Assembly (NCBI GenBank): GCA_964607705.1
Contig: CAZSLI010000016.1
Coordinates: forward strand, 1 to 52,704
Reading direction: 5' to 3'
From: CAZSLI01 sp964607705
GTDB taxonomy: Bacteria > Actinomycetota > Coriobacteriia > Anaerosomatales > PHET01
DNA length: 52,704 nt
Below the pieces are notes generated by a model. That model was not told the DNA's origin and ran no database searches. It saw only the letters and a program-made list of their open reading frames with translations. Each line of letters begins with the position of its first letter. Position 1 is the stretch's first letter. The translations under genes were made by a program, and so were the position numbers. Below, in pieces: positions 1-8,580 of this stretch.

Positions 1-3
1 CGA

Positions 4-79
4 TGGTGGCCAGAGACGGACTTGAACCGCCGACACGGGGATTTTCAGTCCCCTGCTCTACCAACTGAGCTACCTGGCC
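4..79 (-). tRNA. tRNA-Phe (GAA)
   Basis: The reverse complement folds as a full cloverleaf of 76 nt. The acceptor GGCCAGG pairs with the 3' end and is followed by discriminator A and an encoded CCA. The anticodon stem GGGGA/TCCCC encloses the loop CTGAAAA, so the anticodon is GAA (Phe). The T-arm GGTTCAAGTCC is intact. It lies about 70 bp downstream of the PASTA gene on the same strand. Confidence 0.97.
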
Positions 80-148
80 GTGCTGAGTGCCGTTGTATCC
101 TACCCGCGCGTTCGCGGGCGGTCAACGCCCCTGCTGCGGCAGGGCCCG

Positions 149-1555
149 CTACTTGCCGCTCGAGTAGATGAGCACGATCGTCGTCTGGCTGGGATAGGCC
201 TGCTCGCGACCCGCCGGCATCTGTCCCACGACCACGTTCGCCTCTGAGTCCGTGCCGTCGATCACCACCGGCTGCGAGCGCAGTCCGGCCTTGGCCAACT
301 CCTCCTGCGCATCGGGTAGTTCGAGCCCCAACACATTCGGGACGCTAACCGTCGAAGTCGCATCCCGGGCCACTCCACTCGAGACCACGAGGGACACGTT
401 GGTCCCCGGCGGCAACTGCTGGCCGGCGGCCGGGTACTGCGAAACCACGACGTCAACAGCGACCACGGAGCTCGGGTTCTCCACCGCGACCACTCGGAAT
501 CCAGCGTCCTCGATCGCCGCCTCGGCGTCGGAGCGCGTCAACCCCGTGACACCGGGCACCGATGCCGCAGTGGCGTTCGGCTGCGCCGCGACGATGAGCG
601 TCACTTGGCTGCCCTCGGCGACCGACGTTCCCGCCGCCGGCCGCTGTTCGGCGACCGCTCCTACCGCCACGCCGGATCGCGGCTCCTCGACCACGCTCGC
701 ATTCAATCCTGCTGCCTCGATCTGCGACCGGGCGCTACTACTCGGCAGGCCTACGACGTCGGGGACGGAGACCGTGGCGGCTCCGGCAGCCACTTGGATC
801 GTGACGGTGCTGCCCTTGCGAGCGGTCCCGCCGGCGGCCGGGTCTTGCGCGACCACCGAACCGACTTTGGCGCCGGCGACCTGGGTGGCCTCGGCCTGCG
901 CGACAAAGCCCGCACCCTCGAGTGCGGTCTGCGCTTGCGCGGCCGTCTTGCCCACCACGTTGGGGACGGTAGCGTTCGAGCCGCGTCCGAAGACGAAGTA
1001 TCCGATCGCGATCAATGCCAGCACCGCGAGGACGGTTGCGACCCATACCATCCAGTTGGGCCGCTTCTCGGGCACCGCGGCGAGCCATGCGCGGTCGGGC
1101 AACTGAGACGTCACGATGCCTGCCGGCACGGTCTGGCTGAACTCGCGAACCACCTGAGGCGAGAACTCGGCCTTCTGCAACGCCACGACCGCTTCGCCCT
1201 CGTCCATGCCCACCACATCGGGCAGCTGCCCCGACTTCGTGTGCGACACCGCCGAGCCGCTCGACACGAGCAGCGCAACCTCGGCGCCATCTGCTCGGCT
1301 CGAACCTGCGGAGGGCAGCTGGCCCATGACGTGCCCGCGCGCATACGAGTCGCTGTAGTCATTGAACACGCGTGCCGAGAAGCCGTGCTCCTGCAGCCGC
1401 GCGAGCGCCTGGCCTTGCGCCTGCCCAACGACATCCGGCACGTCCACGAAGGTCGTGGGCGTCACGGGGTTGGGGCCTTGCGAGACGGAGATGATCACTC
1501 GGGAGCCAACCGGCAGCATGGGCGGCATCTGCTCGTAGACGCGCTGTTCGGCCAT
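149..1555 (-). CDS. PASTA-repeat membrane protein without kinase domain
   Basis: Encodes 468 aa built almost entirely of PASTA repeats, the beta-lactam/muropeptide-binding module of PknB-type kinases and class A PBPs. A partial repeat lies at about 1-26, a full one at 38-99 and a half repeat at 110-153. A single membrane segment follows at 169-190, then four full repeats at about 196-258, 267-332, 340-400 and 410-467. There is no kinase, transpeptidase or signal peptide. I chose the ATG at 1555 because AGAGG lies upstream of it; the ATG at 1573 has no Shine-Dalgarno sequence. A role in sensing or binding cell-wall fragments follows from the family. Repeats on both sides of the membrane segment are unusual. 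It is divergent from the membrane gene at 1748. Confidence 0.85.
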   Translation of the reverse strand: MAEQRVYEQMPPMLPVGSRVIISVSQGPNPVTPTTFVDVPDVVGQAQGQALARLQEHGFSARVFNDYSDSYARGHVMGQLPSAGSSRADGAEVALLVSSGSAVSHTKSGQLPDVVGMDEGEAVVALQKAEFSPQVVREFSQTVPAGIVTSQLPDRAWLAAVPEKRPNWMVWVATVLAVLALIAIGYFVFGRGSNATVPNVVGKTAAQAQTALEGAGFVAQAEATQVAGAKVGSVVAQDPAAGGTARKGSTVTIQVAAGAATVSVPDVVGLPSSSARSQIEAAGLNASVVEEPRSGVAVGAVAEQRPAAGTSVAEGSQVTLIVAAQPNATAASVPGVTGLTRSDAEAAIEDAGFRVVAVENPSSVVAVDVVVSQYPAAGQQLPPGTNVSLVVSSGVARDATSTVSVPNVLGLELPDAQEELAKAGLRSQPVVIDGTDSEANVVVGQMPAGREQAYPSQTTIVLIYSSGK

Positions 1556-1747
1556 TGAGCGTGGTCCTCTCATCAGAACTGGTCTACCGACTATGTTGCC
1601 AGAGTCTTCCTAGCCCACACACCCAGGGGCTCCTCGGCAAGACTTGGCGGCGGTGACTGCTGGGAACAATGTAAAGGAATGGCAGTCGCTGTTCGTTACA
1701 GCCGCGCTATGCTGGCGGCAAGCGACAGCACTCGAGGGGAGGCCGAC

Positions 1748-2425
1748 ATGGCCGAGCAGAAGCGTGGCGATGCGCTGCAGTTCATATTTTCGCTGTTCAT
1801 CGGCGTTCTGATCGTGGTGGTGGTCGGCGTGGGCGTGTGGACGTTCTACCCGCCGCCGGACAGTGAGAACTCGCCACAGCAGCAGAAGCTCCAAGAGCTC
1901 TACCGCCAGCAGGAGCTCGGCAACATCGGCACGAAGTCCCCCGACGGCTCGCTCGATGCCACCCAGCAGGCGAAGGCCGAGAAGATTCAAGTCCAGATCA
2001 ACACGCTGCAGCGCGAGATGGACAAGCTGCGCAAGCCGTGGGCGGTCAACACCAGCATCATGGTACTAAGCATCGCCACGATCCTGATGGCGATCTCCCT
2101 GCTGTTGCCCGAGAGCTGGAAGGTCTTTAGCAACGGAATCCTGCTCGGCGGCCTGTTCTCTGTCATCTACGCGACCGGCGTGTCGTTCGCCGGGGGCAAC
2201 TCGCAGGCGAGGTTCTGGGTCTCGCTCGCGGCGCTCATCCTTGCGCTGGTCTTCGGCTATCTGCGGTTCGTGCGCGGGAAGCGTGAGGCCGCGGTCGCGA
2301 GCAAGGGCGCCCCGGCGGTCGCACTCGCGCCCGACTCGGCCGAGGTCGCCGGTCTGCTGGCCCGCATCGACGCGCTGGAGGCGCGCCAGAGGGCCGCTGC
2401 CGACGCGTTGCGCTCCGAGGACTAG
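1748..2425 (+). CDS. Membrane protein of unknown function with coiled-coil loop
   Basis: Encodes 225 aa. Hydrophobic segments lie at about 11-33, 103-120, 130-147 and 155-173, so four membrane spans are likely. A charged, glutamine-rich stretch (about 40-97) between spans 1 and 2 looks helical or coiled-coil, and the C-terminal tail (about 196-222) is another amphipathic helix. The start is set by the GGGGAGG seven bases before the ATG; the open frame extends upstream but lacks a ribosome site. It is the first gene of a plus-strand run ending with the TRIC-like gene, and only 17 bp separate it from the hydrolase at 2443. I do not recognise a family. Confidence 0.7.
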   Translation: MAEQKRGDALQFIFSLFIGVLIVVVVGVGVWTFYPPPDSENSPQQQKLQELYRQQELGNIGTKSPDGSLDATQQAKAEKIQVQINTLQREMDKLRKPWAVNTSIMVLSIATILMAISLLLPESWKVFSNGILLGGLFSVIYATGVSFAGGNSQARFWVSLAALILALVFGYLRFVRGKREAAVASKGAPAVALAPDSAEVAGLLARIDALEARQRAAADALRSED

Positions 2426-2442
2426 ACCCGCCCGAGAGGACG

Positions 2443-3510
2443 ATGGACATGCCGATAGGCGACCTGCTTCTGGCCGCATTTGTCGCGCTGGCTTTGTGGC
2501 TGCTCGCGGTCGCCTTCCTCGGCGTCACGATGCCGCGGCCGGGGGTCGTGCCCACGCGTCCGGCGCACACACGCGAGGATGCGCTCGCGCAGCTCACCGA
2601 GCTCCAGGCCGCCGATGACCCCCACATCGCCGGTCCCTGCGCGACGCGCCTGCTCGAGCCCGATGGGCCCGCCAATGCGACCATCGTCATCTGGCACGGC
2701 TTCACCAACTGCCCCGCCCAGTTCGCCGAGGTCGCCGAGTCGCTCCGCGCTCGCGGCTACCGAGTCCTCCTGCCGAGGATCCCGCGCCACGGCGTCGCCG
2801 ACGTCCTCACCCGCGAGCTCACCGAACTGCGCCCTGACGACCTGACCGCGCACGCGGCTGCCGTCATCGATATCGCCGCCGGCTTCGGAGACCCGGTGTG
2901 GGTCGCGGGCCTCTCGGCAGGCGGCGTGCTGGCGGCCTGGGTGGGCGCGACACGCGCCGAAGTCCAGCGGGTGGTGGTCTCGGCGCCATTCGTCGCCCCC
3001 AAGGCGATGCCCATGCCGGTGGTGCGCCTCATGGTGCGCCTGCGCCGGCTCGTTCCGGCAATCTACCTGTGGTGGGACCCGCGCAAGAAGGAGAACCTCG
3101 GCGAGAGCCCTTACGTCTATCCCGGGTTCCCGCTCCCTGGCATGCTGCCGTTTCTGCACGTCGCCGAGGCGCTCTATGACCGCCGCGTGCCAGTCACGAC
3201 GCATCCCTCGCGCGTGGTTCTCACCTCGAACCCCGGCGACTTCGCCATCAGGCGCGATGTCGCGCTCGAGTTCGTGAACCGTGTGTTCGGCGGCCGCGCG
3301 CAGACCGTGGCGGTGGCGACGCTCGACGACAGCCTCGGCTGGTGGCACGATTTCGTCGACCCGCACGGCCCGCATCACGGCACCACAGAACAGGTGACCG
3401 AGGTCTTCCTGTCGGCCTTCGGCGTCGCCGAGGACCCGAGTGCGCTGGGCTGTCTTGTCGAGCCGCTGCCCCCACTGTCACCCGCCAACCTGCCGAGGAG
3501 CATCGCGTGA
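2443..3510 (+). CDS. Membrane-anchored alpha/beta hydrolase
   Basis: Encodes 355 aa. An N-terminal hydrophobic helix (about 6-28) probably anchors the protein, followed by an alpha/beta-hydrolase fold. The oxyanion-side motif WHGF is near residue 84-87 and the nucleophile elbow GLSAGG has Ser158. Late Asp and His residues (PHGPHH region) could complete the triad. Such proteins are serine esterases or lipases; the substrate cannot be told. GAGAGGA precedes the ATG. Its TGA overlaps the GTG of the next hydrolase gene (GTGA overlap at 3507-3510), which indicates translational coupling and a joint function. Confidence 0.85.
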   Translation: MDMPIGDLLLAAFVALALWLLAVAFLGVTMPRPGVVPTRPAHTREDALAQLTELQAADDPHIAGPCATRLLEPDGPANATIVIWHGFTNCPAQFAEVAESLRARGYRVLLPRIPRHGVADVLTRELTELRPDDLTAHAAAVIDIAAGFGDPVWVAGLSAGGVLAAWVGATRAEVQRVVVSAPFVAPKAMPMPVVRLMVRLRRLVPAIYLWWDPRKKENLGESPYVYPGFPLPGMLPFLHVAEALYDRRVPVTTHPSRVVLTSNPGDFAIRRDVALEFVNRVFGGRAQTVAVATLDDSLGWWHDFVDPHGPHHGTTEQVTEVFLSAFGVAEDPSALGCLVEPLPPLSPANLPRSIA

Positions 3511-5554
3511 CCGACCCGGCCACCCTGCGCCTGTCCGTCCGATACGACGAAGGAACCGGGCCCGTATTCGTCTTCCTTCACGGCATCAACGCCGACGCCA
3601 CCGACTGGCGCACCGTCATCGACCGCATCGGCCCCGACTATCGCTGCATCGCGTTCGATCTCCTCGGCTTCGGTGAGTCGCCCAAGCCGCTCGACATCGC
3701 CTACTCCGCCGACGACCACGTCGACGTGATCGCCTCGACCCTCGCCGACCTCGGCGTGACCGAGAAGTTCGTGCTCGTGGGCTACTCGCTCGGCGGCGAC
3801 ATCGCTATCAGGTACGCCTCGCGGTATCCGGAGCGACTGCGCAGGCTGTTCATGCTTTCTGCGCCCTTCTACCTGCCGCCCGATGCGTTCTCTCGCGCCC
3901 GCTTCGGCCGGCAGTTCTTCATGGAGATCGCGTTCAAGCGCCTCTGGAAGTTCATCGCGCGCTCGAAGAAGAACGACAACGCGGTCTATTCGCTCGCATC
4001 CGGGCGCCTCGAGGACTTCGCGAAGGGGTTCATGCGCACCGGCGACCTGCCCGCGCACTGGGACATCATGAGCAAGAACCTCACGAACTGCATCGGTGCC
4101 GCCACGTTCGTCGACGACCTACCCAAGCTCACGATGCCCGCGGTCTTCGCCTTGGGCGTGCGCGACCCGATCGTGCACCCCGACCAGACGCCGCAGCTCA
4201 AGCGCCTCAAGCCTGACATGGAGATCCGCCGGATCGTGGGCCTGACCGCCGACCACTTCATGCTGCTGAACCTCCCCGAGACGGTCGCCGACGAGATCAT
4301 GCGCGACGAGGTCACCTCGCTCCACGTGGTGCACCGGACCGGCANNNNNNNNNNNNNNNNNNNNNNNNNNNNNNNNNNNNNNNNNNNNNNNNNNNNNNNN
4401 NNNNNNNNNNNNNNNNNNNNNNNNNNNNNNNNNNNNNNNNNNNNGCCGGCCAGGGCTACGGCGCGCTCGTGGCACTCGCGTGCGCTGCCGAGCACCCCGA
4501 CTCAGTCACCGAGGTCATCGCCTTCTCGCCCACGCTCCTGCGCCCGGGCAGCGACCCCGAGCACAGCGCTTCTGACCGCCAGGTGGCCGAGCTGCTGGCG
4601 CACCGCGCGACCCTCGCCGACATGGCGGGCGACCCCCGTAACCAGGCGCTCTCGAGCGAGCGTCTCGAGACCCGCCTGGTGCCGGTCATGCGCACCTACG
4701 ACGCGATCTTGTCGGCGGATTCCCGCGCCCTTCTGGACCGCGTGCGCGTGCCCGTGCGCTTCGTGGTCCCCCTCGGCGACGCGATCACCCCGCGCACCTT
4801 CCTCGCCGAGGAGGCAGCATCGCACAGCGGCTTCTCCCTGTTCGAACCACCGGGCGACCGGCTGCTCCCCATGAGCGACCCGCCGGCTGGCGTGCGCGTG
4901 ATCGATCCGGACCGCGACGATGAGGTCTCGGCGGCGCGCGCCGAAGAGCCGGTGAAGCCACCCAAGTCGAGTCGGCTCACCGGCTACCTGAGCACCATCA
5001 CCTGGCTGCTCCTGCTCCGCGGAGGCCTCGCGCTACTCGGCGGCCTGACGCTGCTGTTCGCCTCGACCATTCCGCCCAGACTCGTGACCACGGCGCTCGC
5101 CGTCTGGCTACTGGTGGAAGCGCTGCAGACGATCGCAGGGGCGTTCGGGCTCAGACGGCAGGGCAAGGCGTGGCTCCCGTGGTTTCTCGTGGGCGTCGTG
5201 AGCGGCGGGTTCGCGCTGTTCCTCACGGCCAGCGAAGCGCTAGCGGTGAGGATCGCGGCGGTCTACGTGGCGGTCTGGGCGATCGCGCGCGGAACCGCCG
5301 ACCTTTACGTGGCGTCACGCGTGCGACGGATGCCCGGTCCGCGCTGGCTGCTCGTGGCACAAGGCGTCCTCGGCGTGTTGGTCGGAGTGCTGCTACTGCT
5401 CGTTCCCGAACTCGGCGCGCGGCTTCTGCGCTACACCCTCGGCGGCATGCTGACCGTGAGCGGCTCGTTGACGCTTGCCTACGCGTGGTCAACGAATCGA
5501 GGCATCGCGCGGCGCATCCGGCAGTATGCCCAGACGGGAGCAGGCAGGAGGTAG
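3507..5554 (+). CDS. Tandem alpha/beta-hydrolase fused to multispan membrane domain (interrupted by an assembly gap)
   Basis: One gene split by the N run at 4345-4444. The N-terminal part is a canonical alpha/beta hydrolase with HGI near residue 20, nucleophile elbow GYSLGG, an Asp in GVRDP and His in ADHFM. The part after the gap starts in a second hydrolase domain whose elbow reads GQGYG, with no serine. It is followed by about six hydrophobic segments resembling the HdeD/DUF308 type. The paralogue at 10088-12310 has the same domain order without a gap, which supports joining the two halves. With 100 N the frames do not match, so the gap length is wrong; the paralogue predicts about 224 nt. 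The GTG start overlaps the previous stop, with GGAG upstream. Probably a membrane-tethered esterase of unknown substrate. Confidence 0.8.
4345..4444. other. Scaffold gap of 100 N inside a coding region
   Basis: Exactly 100 N, a default placeholder length. The coding frame before the gap (from 3507) and after it (GCC at 4445) are not in register across 100 bases. Alignment to the paralogue at 10088-12310 suggests about 75 codons are missing, roughly 224 nt, a length that would restore the frame. Confidence 0.95.
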
Positions 5555-5559
5555 ATCGG

Positions 5560-6468
5560 GTGATCAGCGTTGTGACGACCGCCGTGGCTTCGGCTGCGGC
5601 CACCGCGACTGCCGGTACCGTGAGTACGGGCACGATCGGCAGCATCGTCACGAGCGTGGTCCCAAGCGCTATCGCCTCGGCGCTGCCCTCTGCCATCACC
5701 ACCACCGCGCCGGTCACCTCGACGATGCTCCACTTGCCGGTCCCCTTCGAGGTGTCCGCGATCTTCGCGGGCGCGCTCACCGGCGCGATGGTCGCAGTGA
5801 ACAGACGGCTCGACCTCACCGGCGTGCTGACACTCGCGCTCGCGAGCGGGCTGGGCGGCGGCATCCTCCGCGACGTCCTCTTGCAGAACCAAGGCATCTT
5901 CGCGCTGCAGACACCCCGTGCGCTGCTGGCGGTCCTCATCGGCGTCTTCATCGGCGCCTTCTTCTACCGGGTCGCCGAGAGACTGCACGTTGCCGTGGTC
6001 GTGATCGACGCGCTGTCGCTCTCGCTGTTCTGTCTCGTGGGCGCCGATAAAGCGCTCGTCAGCGGCCTCAACGCGTATGCCGCAGTGCTCCTGGGCGTGA
6101 TGACGGCCGTCGGCGGCGGGGTGCTGCGCGACGTGCTCCTGGGCACGGTGCCCCAGGTGATGCGACGCGGGAGCCTCTACGCCGTGGCCGCAGGCGTGGG
6201 CAGCGTCGCCTACGTGCTCATGGTGGTCTGGCTGCCCATCGCCAAACCGATCGCGCTCGCCGTCGCCGGACTGCTCGCCTTCACCTTGCGCGTGGGCTCG
6301 CTCTGGCTTGGCTGGGAGTCTCCCGAGCCCTACGACCTCACGCCCGCGATCGCGCAGGTCCCCGGGCGCGTCTGGCAGCACGGCCGCCGGCTCCTCGGCA
6401 GGCCCATCCCGCCGGCTGCAGAGGAACTCGAGCAGGCGATCGAGGACGACAGCGAGGAAGCACTCTAG
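5560..6468 (+). CDS. TRIC/UPF0126 family channel-like membrane protein
   Basis: Encodes 302 aa. After a Thr/Ala/Ser-rich, hydrophobic N-terminal extension of about 60 residues, the protein has the duplicated glycine-rich core of the UPF0126/TRIC (YicG-like) family. The paired signatures are GLGGGILRDVLL and GGGVLRDVLLG, each in a three-helix repeat, giving about seven membrane spans. Family members form trimeric cation channels; others have been linked to amino acid transport, so substrate is open. The GTG start is supported by GCAGGAGG eight bases upstream. The gene ends the plus-strand run that begins at 1748 and faces the convergent nuclease-like gene. The N-terminal extension is longer than usual and its role is unknown. 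Confidence 0.85.
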   Translation: MISVVTTAVASAAATATAGTVSTGTIGSIVTSVVPSAIASALPSAITTTAPVTSTMLHLPVPFEVSAIFAGALTGAMVAVNRRLDLTGVLTLALASGLGGGILRDVLLQNQGIFALQTPRALLAVLIGVFIGAFFYRVAERLHVAVVVIDALSLSLFCLVGADKALVSGLNAYAAVLLGVMTAVGGGVLRDVLLGTVPQVMRRGSLYAVAAGVGSVAYVLMVVWLPIAKPIALAVAGLLAFTLRVGSLWLGWESPEPYDLTPAIAQVPGRVWQHGRRLLGRPIPPAAEELEQAIEDDSEEAL

Positions 6469-6498
6469 GCGCCGCCCGGGCGGCGCGGCTGGGCGCCT
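6467..6498. terminator. GC-rich nested inverted repeat between convergent genes
   Basis: A perfect 18-bp GC palindrome at 6469-6486 lies within a wider AGGCGCC/GGCGCCT pair (6467-6473 and 6492-6498). It sits between the convergent ends of the TRIC-like and nuclease-like genes. No T-tract follows, so it would be a weak or Rho-assisted terminator. Confidence 0.4.
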
Positions 6499-7180
6499 AC
6501 GCGTGCTCGGCCCGCAGCGTGAGCTCCGCGATGAGCGGGCGATGGTCCGAGGCCCACGAGGGCACCGCCTCGAGCGACTCGAGCGACCAGTGCTCACTGA
6601 ATGCGACGTGGTCGAGCGCGCGGAACGGCAGCGGCGACGGGTAGGTGGGTGGCGGATCCTCCGGCACGCTCAGAAGCGCCCGCAGCGGCTCAAGGTCGGG
6701 CGCACCACAGTTGAAGTCTCCGGCGAGGACGAGCGGACGGTCGCGCGGCAGCTCCTCGGCGAGCTGCTCGAGCTGGCGCGAGCGCGTCTCGCGATGGAGG
6801 CTCAGGTGGGTACCGGCGAGGACGATGGGACCCGCGGGCAATTCGAGCTCGGCGATCAGGCAGCCGCGCCGTTCGCGCTTGCCGCCCAGATCGATCCCTC
6901 GGGTGGCGGTCATGGGCAGGCGCGTGAGGACGAGGTTGCCGGCCTCGCGCCCGAGCCGGCGGTCGAGCGGCATGAAGGCGTGCTCCATGCCTGCGAGCCG
7001 CCCCAGGTTCGCCGGTTGATCGAACCGCACAGGGAGTCGCCAGACCTCCGTGAGGACGGCGACGTCACAGTCCGCCTTGGCTATCACGCGTCCGATGCGC
7101 GCCGTCGAGATGATGCCGCCGATGCCCTGAGCATGGCGGATGTTGTAGCACAGGACGCGAAGGCGGGCGGCCCCGCTCAC
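6497..7180 (-). CDS. Endonuclease/exonuclease/phosphatase family protein
   Basis: Encodes 227 aa of the EEP (DNase I-like) fold. Visible family motifs are LCYNIRHA near the N-terminus (Asn metal ligand), LTEVW (Glu), the central GTHLSLH, LAGDFNCG (Asp/Asn) and the C-terminal SWASDHRPL with the catalytic Asp-His. Family members cleave phosphodiester bonds in nucleic acids, phosphoinositides or sphingomyelin using Mg2+; this one has no signal peptide, so a cytoplasmic substrate is likely. The GTG start has only a weak ribosome site and lies 7 bp after the stop of the GlsB-type gene, so the two are probably co-transcribed. Confidence 0.85.
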   Translation of the reverse strand: MSGAARLRVLCYNIRHAQGIGGIISTARIGRVIAKADCDVAVLTEVWRLPVRFDQPANLGRLAGMEHAFMPLDRRLGREAGNLVLTRLPMTATRGIDLGGKRERRGCLIAELELPAGPIVLAGTHLSLHRETRSRQLEQLAEELPRDRPLVLAGDFNCGAPDLEPLRALLSVPEDPPPTYPSPLPFRALDHVAFSEHWSLESLEAVPSWASDHRPLIAELTLRAEHA

Positions 7181-7187
7181 AGGTGCG

Positions 7188-7481
7188 CTACTTCGACCGG
7201 TCCTGGATCATCATGTAGATCCACACCGCGATGAGTGCGCCGATGAACGACGCGATCATGCCGCTCGGCTTAAGGGCGAAGCCGTTACCGGCGAGCAGGC
7301 TCACGCCCAGGCCGCCGATGAACGAGCCGGCCACGCCCAGGGGGAAGATGATGGCCCAGTTGGGCTTCTTGTCGGCACGCTTGAGCGCCTTGCTCTTGCC
7401 CATGACCACCCACGCGAGCCAACCGCAGGCCATGCCCACGATGAGCAGGTAGATGACGACGTAGTAGATGGCGGTGAGCAT
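7188..7481 (-). CDS. GlsB/YeaQ/YmgE family small membrane protein
   Basis: Encodes 97 aa. Three hydrophobic segments are seen (about 5-28, 42-65, 74-92), the middle one glycine-rich with GVAGSFIGGLGVSLL, which is the hallmark of the transglycosylase-associated GlsB/YeaQ/YmgE family. Members are induced by envelope or general stress in several bacteria, but the biochemical role is not established. ATG at 7481 is preceded by AAAGAGAG. The paired GATACC/GGTATC element at 7543-7568 lies 62 bp upstream and may control it. Confidence 0.85.
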   Translation of the reverse strand: MLTAIYYVVIYLLIVGMACGWLAWVVMGKSKALKRADKKPNWAIIFPLGVAGSFIGGLGVSLLAGNGFALKPSGMIASFIGALIAVWIYMMIQDRSK

Positions 7482-7542
7482 CTGGCATCTCTCTTTCGGC
7501 TGATGTCGCGACCATTCGCGTGACCAGTGTGTTCCAGCCAAG

Positions 7543-7568
7543 GATACCGCATCGGCCCCGACGGTATC
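7543..7568. promoter_or_regulatory. Variant of the paired 20-bp operator (GATACC-N14-GGTATC)
   Basis: GATACC at 7543 and GGTATC at 7563 form a perfect inverted repeat with the same 20-bp spacing as the GTAC-type operators elsewhere in the window. It lies 62 bp upstream of the GlsB-type start and touches the end of the lipase gene. Assignment to the same operator family is inference from spacing and symmetry. Confidence 0.45.
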
Positions 7569-8412
7569 AGACGCCTGCGGGTGCCTCCTCGGCCGCCTCA
7601 TCGCCGAGGAACGCGACGACCGCGTCGCCGATCCCGGCGTCGAAGAGCACGCCCAGGTGCCCGGGGCCCTCCACCCGCATGTTACGCACCATGGGCCCTT
7701 CAAGCTCGGAGGTCGTGACCGGGTTCACGAGATTGTCGTGCGCCGAGTAGACCGACAGCACCGGCACGTCCTCGGCATAAGCCGAGCGCCCGGACTGGTA
7801 GAGCGAGCCCACGCGCAACTGCGAACCCGAGCGGCCGAGCACCGGGCCGCGCCACGGCACCCCACGCGCCGGTATGGCGATGACGGCGGCACGGCGCACG
7901 ACCTCGGGGCGCGTCGCGATCAGGTCGAGCACGAACAGCCCGCCCGTCGAGTGAGAGAGCAGATCCACCTGCTCGGCACCCGTCTCCTCACGCACCTGGT
8001 CGACGAAGCGCGCGACCTGCCGAGAAGACGTCTCGAGTGCCTGCGGCCACAGGAAGTTAAACGCGTAGAGCGGTCCGGCGCCGGCCGCTCGCAGGCGACG
8101 TGCGAGGTAGATGAAGTCCACGCGGTTCTGGAAGTAGCCGTGCACGAGCACCACCGGCACCGCTCCCCCGCCGTCGCCCATTCGCTTGCCGAAGAGCTGG
8201 AAGAGCGGCATGAGCGGCTGAGTCCAGACGATGAGCCACATCTCTCGCAGCATCCACCGAAGCGAGCTGCCGGCACTGCGATGGGGCAACCGGTGGCGCG
8301 ACTCGGCGTAGCTCGCGGCGATGTAGACCAGGCCGCACGCCCAGACCACCGCAAGCCACCCCACGAGCGCGAGCCCGGCGACGCGCGCGATGAAGCCGGG
8401 GTCGCTCAGCAC
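7567..8412 (-). CDS. Membrane-anchored lipase-like alpha/beta hydrolase
   Basis: Encodes 281 aa. One hydrophobic helix at about 10-33 anchors it. The hydrolase core begins with VVLVHGYFQN (oxyanion region, about 87-96). The nucleophile elbow SHSTGG has Ser155, the pattern of class 2-like lipases and acyltransferases. An Asp in SVYSAHDNLV and a His in GPGHLGVL complete a plausible triad. Substrate is likely a lipid or acyl ester at the membrane; this is family inference. The GTG at 8412 is taken as start although its ribosome site is poor. It is divergent from glpK, sharing an intergenic region with a paired GTAC operator. Confidence 0.8.
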   Translation of the reverse strand: MLSDPGFIARVAGLALVGWLAVVWACGLVYIAASYAESRHRLPHRSAGSSLRWMLREMWLIVWTQPLMPLFQLFGKRMGDGGGAVPVVLVHGYFQNRVDFIYLARRLRAAGAGPLYAFNFLWPQALETSSRQVARFVDQVREETGAEQVDLLSHSTGGLFVLDLIATRPEVVRRAAVIAIPARGVPWRGPVLGRSGSQLRVGSLYQSGRSAYAEDVPVLSVYSAHDNLVNPVTTSELEGPMVRNMRVEGPGHLGVLFDAGIGDAVVAFLGDEAAEEAPAGV

Positions 8413-8503
8413 AGGCGGATGCGGATCGTGGGCGTCGTGGCCGCCAGGGCGGGCCTCCTCGGCAGTCGAGTGGTGTCCTTGCGAGGATAGCCATCCGCAT
8501 CGG

Positions 8504-8529
8504 TGTACCGCAATCGCTTCAACGGTACC
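8504..8529. promoter_or_regulatory. Paired GTAC operator upstream of glpK
   Basis: TGTACC at 8504 and GGTACC at 8524, start-to-start 20 bp, 57 bp upstream of the glpK ATG and 92 bp upstream of the divergent lipase start. A possible -10 TACGCT (8540) with TTCAAC (8518) at a 16-bp spacer would place the second box between -35 and -10, a position suited to repression. Confidence 0.6.
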
Positions 8530-8580
8530 GATTTTCCGCTACGCTTGGACACACGAGATCCACCGCCGAGGAGGTCTGCC

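Noticed and set aside
252..1558. Long plus-strand frames opposite the PASTA gene
   Set aside because: They arise from GC-rich codon bias on the other strand, lack ribosome sites, and their translations are low complexity with no domain pattern.
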